Assembly (NCBI GenBank): GCA_002162955.1
Contig: MABD01000043.1
Location: 62,001-126,000, forward strand
Length of the DNA: 64,000 bases
DNA from: Gammaproteobacteria bacterium 45_16_T64
GTDB lineage: Bacteria > Pseudomonadota > Gammaproteobacteria > Pseudomonadales > Ketobacteraceae
Reading direction: 5' to 3'
The notes beneath the pieces are model-generated. The model was given only the letters and a program-made list of their open reading frames with translations, did no database searches and was not told where the DNA came from. The number at the start of each line of letters is the position of its first letter. Within the stretch, counting starts at the first letter, position 1. Positions 60,708 through 64,000 of this stretch are shown here, in pieces. The position numbers were made by a program, and so were the translations under genes.

Positions 60708-62063
60708 ATGAGTTTTGAGTACGATCTGTTTGTTATTGGGGCTGGATCTGGAGGCGTGCGCGCTGCAAGAATGGCTGCTACAGAAGGCGCGAAAGTGGCC
60801 GTTGCTGAGAAGCAGGCTCTTGGAGGGACGTGCGTAAATGTCGGCTGTGTACCCAAGAAACTATTCGTTTATGGTTCCCATATTAAGGATGAAATTGAAG
60901 CTGCTGCTGGCTTTGGCTGGGATATTGGCAAGGCAACATTTAATTGGCATACCTTGAGAGATAATAAAACAAAAGAGATTGAAAGGTTAAATGGAATATA
61001 CGGAAATCTGCTCAGTAATGCTGGAGTAGAACTTGTGGTGGGTGAGGCAAGGGTTATTTCTCCTCACGAAGTTCAGGTGGAGGGCGTTGTATATAGCGCA
61101 AAAAACATTCTTGTCGCGACGGGTAGTACTCCATATATACCTTCTTTTCCTGGGTCGGAATACGCGATTGATTCGAATCATTTTTTTTACATGGAAGAGC
61201 TTCCGCAAAAAGCCATAGTCGTTGGCGGTGGGTATATTGCAGTTGAATTTGCTGGCATATTGAATGGTTTGGGTGTCGACACTCACCTGGTTTATCGCGG
61301 TCCTTTGTTTCTAAGAGGCTTTGACCAAGACGTTAGAGAGTTTGTTCGCGATGAGTTAATTAAGAAAGGTATTCATCTCCACTTTGATACCAACATCGAC
61401 TCTATTGTTAAGGATAATGACGGGACCTATACTGCCGATTTTGGCGGGGGCGCATTAACCGCAGATATGATTTTATATGCCACTGGCCGTAGACCTTTAA
61501 TCGACAACTTGGGTCTTGTCGATGTCGGTGTGGATCTGAATCAGGATAGCTCTATTAAAGTTGATGACTTTTACCAAACGTCTGTCCCGTCTATTTATGC
61601 GATAGGCGATGTTATTGGGCGAATGCAGTTGACCCCGGTCGCATTGGCTGAGGGTATGGCTATAGTTGATAATCTTGTGAGAGGGATTAAGCGGACGGTT
61701 GATTATAGCAATATAGCAACGGCCGTTTTTTGCCAACCGAATATAGGTACAGTCGGTTTGACCGCAGAAGAAGCAGAAAATCAATTTCCTGATGATATTA
61801 CGTTGTTTACATCAGAGTTCAAACATCTAAAGCATACGCTGAGTGGACTTGATGAGCGTACGTATATGAAATTGGTTGTTCAAACGAGTACAGATAAAGT
61901 GTTGGGTGCTCATATGGTGGGTGCTGAAGCGGGCGAAATAATTCAGGGTCTCGCTATTGCACTGAAATGTGGGGCTACTAAGGCTCACTTTGATAGTACG
62001 ATTGGTATACATCCTACCGCTGCAGAAGAATTTGTTACTATGCGGACGCCAGTAATTGGCTGA
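60708..62063 (+). CDS. gorA: Glutathione-disulfide reductase
   Basis: A 451-residue flavoprotein of the pyridine nucleotide-disulfide family. FAD motif [13 protein letters not shown] (9-21), redox pair in [13 protein letters not shown] (Cys42, Cys47), the NADPH fold [14 protein letters not shown] (about 173-186), and the C-terminal catalytic His in [19 protein letters not shown] with VNVGCVPKK is characteristic of glutathione rather than lipoamide or mercury reductases. It keeps cytoplasmic glutathione reduced. Strong GGAGGA ribosome site; 27 bases after the OmpA-like gene, possibly co-transcribed. Confidence 0.93.
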   Translation: MSFEYDLFVIGAGSGGVRAARMAATEGAKVAVAEKQALGGTCVNVGCVPKKLFVYGSHIKDEIEAAAGFGWDIGKATFNWHTLRDNKTKEIERLNGIYGNLLSNAGVELVVGEARVISPHEVQVEGVVYSAKNILVATGSTPYIPSFPGSEYAIDSNHFFYMEELPQKAIVVGGGYIAVEFAGILNGLGVDTHLVYRGPLFLRGFDQDVREFVRDELIKKGIHLHFDTNIDSIVKDNDGTYTADFGGGALTADMILYATGRRPLIDNLGLVDVGVDLNQDSSIKVDDFYQTSVPSIYAIGDVIGRMQLTPVALAEGMAIVDNLVRGIKRTVDYSNIATAVFCQPNIGTVGLTAEEAENQFPDDITLFTSEFKHLKHTLSGLDERTYMKLVVQTSTDKVLGAHMVGAEAGEIIQGLAIALKCGATKAHFDSTIGIHPTAAEEFVTMRTPVIG

Positions 62064-62081
62064 TTATTCGCTTTCGGAGTG

Positions 62082-62125
62082 CCTAGGGCCATCGTAACTG
62101 ACATTTTGTCTTGGATGGACCTAGG
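62082..62125. terminator. Imperfect hairpin between convergent genes
   Basis: CCTAGGGCCATC at 62082-62093 can pair with GATGGACCTAGG at 62114-62125 (one mismatch position) around a 20-base loop. It lies between the converging gorA and PEP-CTERM genes. It has no clear T tract, so the assignment is weak. Confidence 0.4.
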
Positions 62126-62136
62126 TAATTTAATTG

Positions 62137-62817
62137 TTAGGATTTGATGGTTTTTCTTGCTGAATGTAGCCCTAACAATCCAAGTAAGAGTAGTGGTATT
62201 GTGCCAGGCTCTGGAACTGGTATTGTGCGAACAAGCGCTATACCACCTTGTACGTTAGTGTCGTGTATGCTCACATCATCTTCAAAAAGTATTGATCGTG
62301 CTCCAACAGGGCCCAGATCGTGATGATCAAAATCATCATGCATGAAAAATGAGTTGTAAAAGCTATCGCCATCCGAGTCATCTCCGAATATGGCTTGAGA
62401 TGATTCATATATGTCGGGGAATGGGTGGGTTCCACCTGCCGCCGTGTAAGTATCGCCAAAGAATGATGTGAAGTAATTGTGACTGTCGTCTTCTCCAGCA
62501 GTTAAGCCTCTGTTTATTGTTTGAGAGATGTTTTCATCACCGATAAATGACCCACCTAGATCAAAACTGTTAAGCAGCTCTGTCATTTCCTCATTTGTAG
62601 CTAGTCGCCAGCCAGAGGGTGCGTAGGAGGTCAGGGCGGAGTCAATGGATTGTCCTAGGGTTTCGGTCCATTGCAGCCATTCTAAACCGTTGCCACTAAC
62701 AATGTTCGTTGTGTCATCATGGCTATAGCCGGAATATTCTATGACCCCAGCTTTTGAGCTAACTGATACTAGTGAGAGTATTAATCCTGTGGCGACTATC
62801 CATTTCGAGAACGACAT
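62137..62817 (-). CDS. Second PEP-CTERM sorted protein
   Basis: A 226-residue protein with a signal peptide (residues 1-23, ending SSKAG) and a C-terminal sorting signal of VPEP, a short Leu-rich helix (GTIPLLLLGLLGL) and HSARKTIKS. The basic tail is weaker than the RRR of the first PEP-CTERM protein. The body begins with SGNGLEWLQWTETLGQSID and GWRLATNEEM, a pattern common in DUF1566-like and PEP-CTERM cargo proteins, and contains an Asp/His-rich segment (HDDFDHHDLG). AAGGAG lies seven bases before the ATG. It is far from the EPS operon, and no good sigma-54 site precedes it. Confidence 0.87.
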   Translation of the reverse strand: MSFSKWIVATGLILSLVSVSSKAGVIEYSGYSHDDTTNIVSGNGLEWLQWTETLGQSIDSALTSYAPSGWRLATNEEMTELLNSFDLGGSFIGDENISQTINRGLTAGEDDSHNYFTSFFGDTYTAAGGTHPFPDIYESSQAIFGDDSDGDSFYNSFFMHDDFDHHDLGPVGARSILFEDDVSIHDTNVQGGIALVRTIPVPEPGTIPLLLLGLLGLHSARKTIKS

Positions 62818-63016
62818 TATTTAACTCCTTGTATGAATTCCGTTTGGTGTTTGCAGCGATTTGTTGAGTTTCTGAAGCAAGTATACGGGCTAAACTAGTT
62901 AGTTATGTGTGAATATTGTAGATTTTTGATGTGATGAAATGACGTGTTTGAAGGGGATTAGGGGAAAGGTTGAGCAATTGTGGGGGAGAATCTTGGGTAA
63001 TGGGGATAAAAGAAGC

Positions 63017-63047
63017 AGGTGTGATCAATTAGCTGTCAATCACACCT
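63017..63047 (-). terminator. Rho-independent terminator
   Basis: A 9-bp perfect inverted repeat (63017-63025 AGGTGTGAT with 63039-63047), followed on the minus strand by GCTTCTTTT. It lies nine bases past the stop of the UDP-glucuronate decarboxylase gene. Confidence 0.75.
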
Positions 63048-63055
63048 GGTCTGGC

Positions 63056-64000
63056 TTACTTCTCTGCTTTTAATACCGAATCAAAATAGGCAATCGTCTT
63101 AGTAAGGCCGCTGCGTAAGTTAATAGTCGGCTCCCAGCCAAGCTCTGCTTTCGCGCGTGTTATATCAGGTTGACGCTGTTTTGGGTCATCCGATGGGAGG
63201 TCGCGATAAACAAGTTTGGAGGATGAATTGGTTAGCTCTAACACTTGCTCTGCGAGCTCGATCATAGTGAATTCGCCAGGGTTTCCTATGTTGATAGGAC
63301 CAGTGACTCCCTTTGGGGTGGCCATGATTCTAATGAACCCTTCAATTAGATCGTCAACATAACAGAAAGACCTAGTCTGGCTACCGTCACCGTAAATAGT
63401 GATATCTTCACCTTTGAGTGCTTGCACGATAAAGTTCGAGACTACACGGCCATCATTGGGATGCATATTAGGGCCGTAAGTGTTGAATATTCTCACTACC
63501 TTGATGTCGACATCATATTGACGCTTATAATCAAAAAATAGAGTTTCGGCGCAACGCTTGCCTTCATCGTAACAAGATCGGTATCCAATGGTATTCACAT
63601 TGCCCCAATAGCTTTCTGGCTGAGGGTGAACGTCTGGATCTCCGTATATTTCACTAGTCGATGCTTGCATGATCTTTGCCTTAGTTCGATAGGCAAGGTC
63701 CAGCATGTTGATGGCACCCATAACACTGGTTTTGGTTGTTTGCACGGGGTCAAATTGGTAGTGAATTGGTGATGCGGGGCAAGCAAGATTGTATATTTCA
63801 TCAACCTCGAGGTAAGCAGTGTCGGGCGATGCGACGTTTGCTCGCACTACATCAAAATAGGGGTTGTCTATTAAGTGAGCTATGTTTTTGCGGTTGCCTG
63901 TGAAGTAGTTGTCCAGACAAATAACTTCATTCCCTTCATTTAGTAATCTCTCACATAAATGGGAGCCTAGAAATCCGGCGCCACCGGTGACTAGTATCTT
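63056..64000 (-). CDS. UDP-glucuronate decarboxylase (UDP-xylose synthase), start outside window
   Basis: The frame is open to the right edge, and 314 residues are visible. They begin [20 protein letters not shown], so only a few N-terminal residues are missing. Family blocks: [26 protein letters not shown], the active-site Tyr-x-x-x-Lys in [27 protein letters not shown] and [14 protein letters not shown]. The enzyme oxidises and decarboxylates UDP-glucuronate, the product of Ugd, to UDP-xylose. This predicts xylose or a 4-keto pentose in a surface polymer. It may be part of another polysaccharide operon continuing to the right. Confidence 0.9.
   Translation of the reverse strand, partial: KILVTGGAGFLGSHLCERLLNEGNEVICLDNYFTGNRKNIAHLIDNPYFDVVRANVASPDTAYLEVDEIYNLACPASPIHYQFDPVQTTKTSVMGAINMLDLAYRTKAKIMQASTSEIYGDPDVHPQPESYWGNVNTIGYRSCYDEGKRCAETLFFDYKRQYDVDIKVVRIFNTYGPNMHPNDGRVVSNFIVQALKGEDITIYGDGSQTRSFCYVDDLIEGFIRIMATPKGVTGPINIGNPGEFTMIELAEQVLELTNSSSKLVYRDLPSDDPKQRQPDITRAKAELGWEPTINLRSGLTKTIAYFDSVLKAEK

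Noticed and set aside
1-64000. Horizontal transfer or mobile element
   Set aside because: No transposase, integrase, tRNA-flanked boundary or direct repeats were seen; the accessory EPS region looks similar in base use to its surroundings by eye.

Overview
The window looks like chromosomal DNA of a marine-type gammaproteobacterium. The GC content is moderate (judged by eye, not counted). It carries a GspE-M type II secretion operon with GspA/GspB, a glutathione reductase, a DUF1631 protein, and the exosortase-A/PEP-CTERM extracellular polysaccharide (EPS) system found in environmental Gram-negative bacteria. I cannot place it below class. No tRNA, rRNA, insertion sequence, prophage or CRISPR array was seen.

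Layout. (1) 1-2432: c-type cytochromes, namely the end of a mono-heme protein, a YtkA-like secreted protein and a MauG-like di-heme peroxidase. (2) 2409-10435: an exosortase-A-type O-antigen ligase (minus strand), then a plus-strand set of a secreted beta-helix protein, a phosphodiesterase-fold protein with degraded metal motifs, a GMC flavoprotein oxidoreductase and a small Tat-signal protein. (3) 10493-23129: a compact nine-gene minus-strand EPS operon (RIFT-barrel lyase-like protein, GT2, GT4, polysaccharide deacetylase, FemAB-like, asparagine-synthase-like amidotransferase, GT4, Wzx flippase, GT4). (4) 23367-32826: a PEP-CTERM protein, the TPR lipoprotein PrsT, a repeat lipoprotein, UDP-glucose dehydrogenase, and the PrsR/PrsK sigma-54 two-component pair. 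(5) 32868-43437: DUF1631 protein, MeaB, methylmalonyl-CoA mutase and epimerase, then GalU, Pgi, a phosphopantetheinyl transferase and GalE. (6) 43688-54134: the T2SS operon gspEFGHIJKLM-gspA-gspB. (7) 54228-64000: PilZ protein, ABC1/UbiB-like kinase, secreted MORN protein, LrgA/LrgB pair, an SDR, a 52-residue small protein, OmpA-like lipoprotein, glutathione reductase, a second PEP-CTERM protein, and a UDP-glucuronate decarboxylase cut by the window edge.

How the parts fit. GalU, Pgi, GalE, Ugd and the UDP-glucuronate decarboxylase can supply UDP-glucose, UDP-galactose, UDP-glucuronate and UDP-xylose to the glycosyltransferases. Wzx and the ligase/polymerase would export and assemble the polymer, which is probably edited by the deacetylase, the FemAB and amidotransferase-like proteins and the lyase-like protein. 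Near-consensus sigma-54 sites upstream of the first PEP-CTERM gene and, less perfectly, of the nine-gene operon suggest that PrsK/PrsR controls both the sorted surface protein and the polysaccharide. The exosortase, the priming glycosyltransferase, the chain-length and outer-membrane export proteins, and the T2SS GspC/GspD are all outside the window.

The least explained part is 4190-10435. Its GMC oxidoreductase has no signal peptide and is directly followed by a small Tat-signal protein, which is the arrangement used for piggy-back export of periplasmic flavoprotein dehydrogenases. It may be an EPS-linked periplasmic oxidation module.
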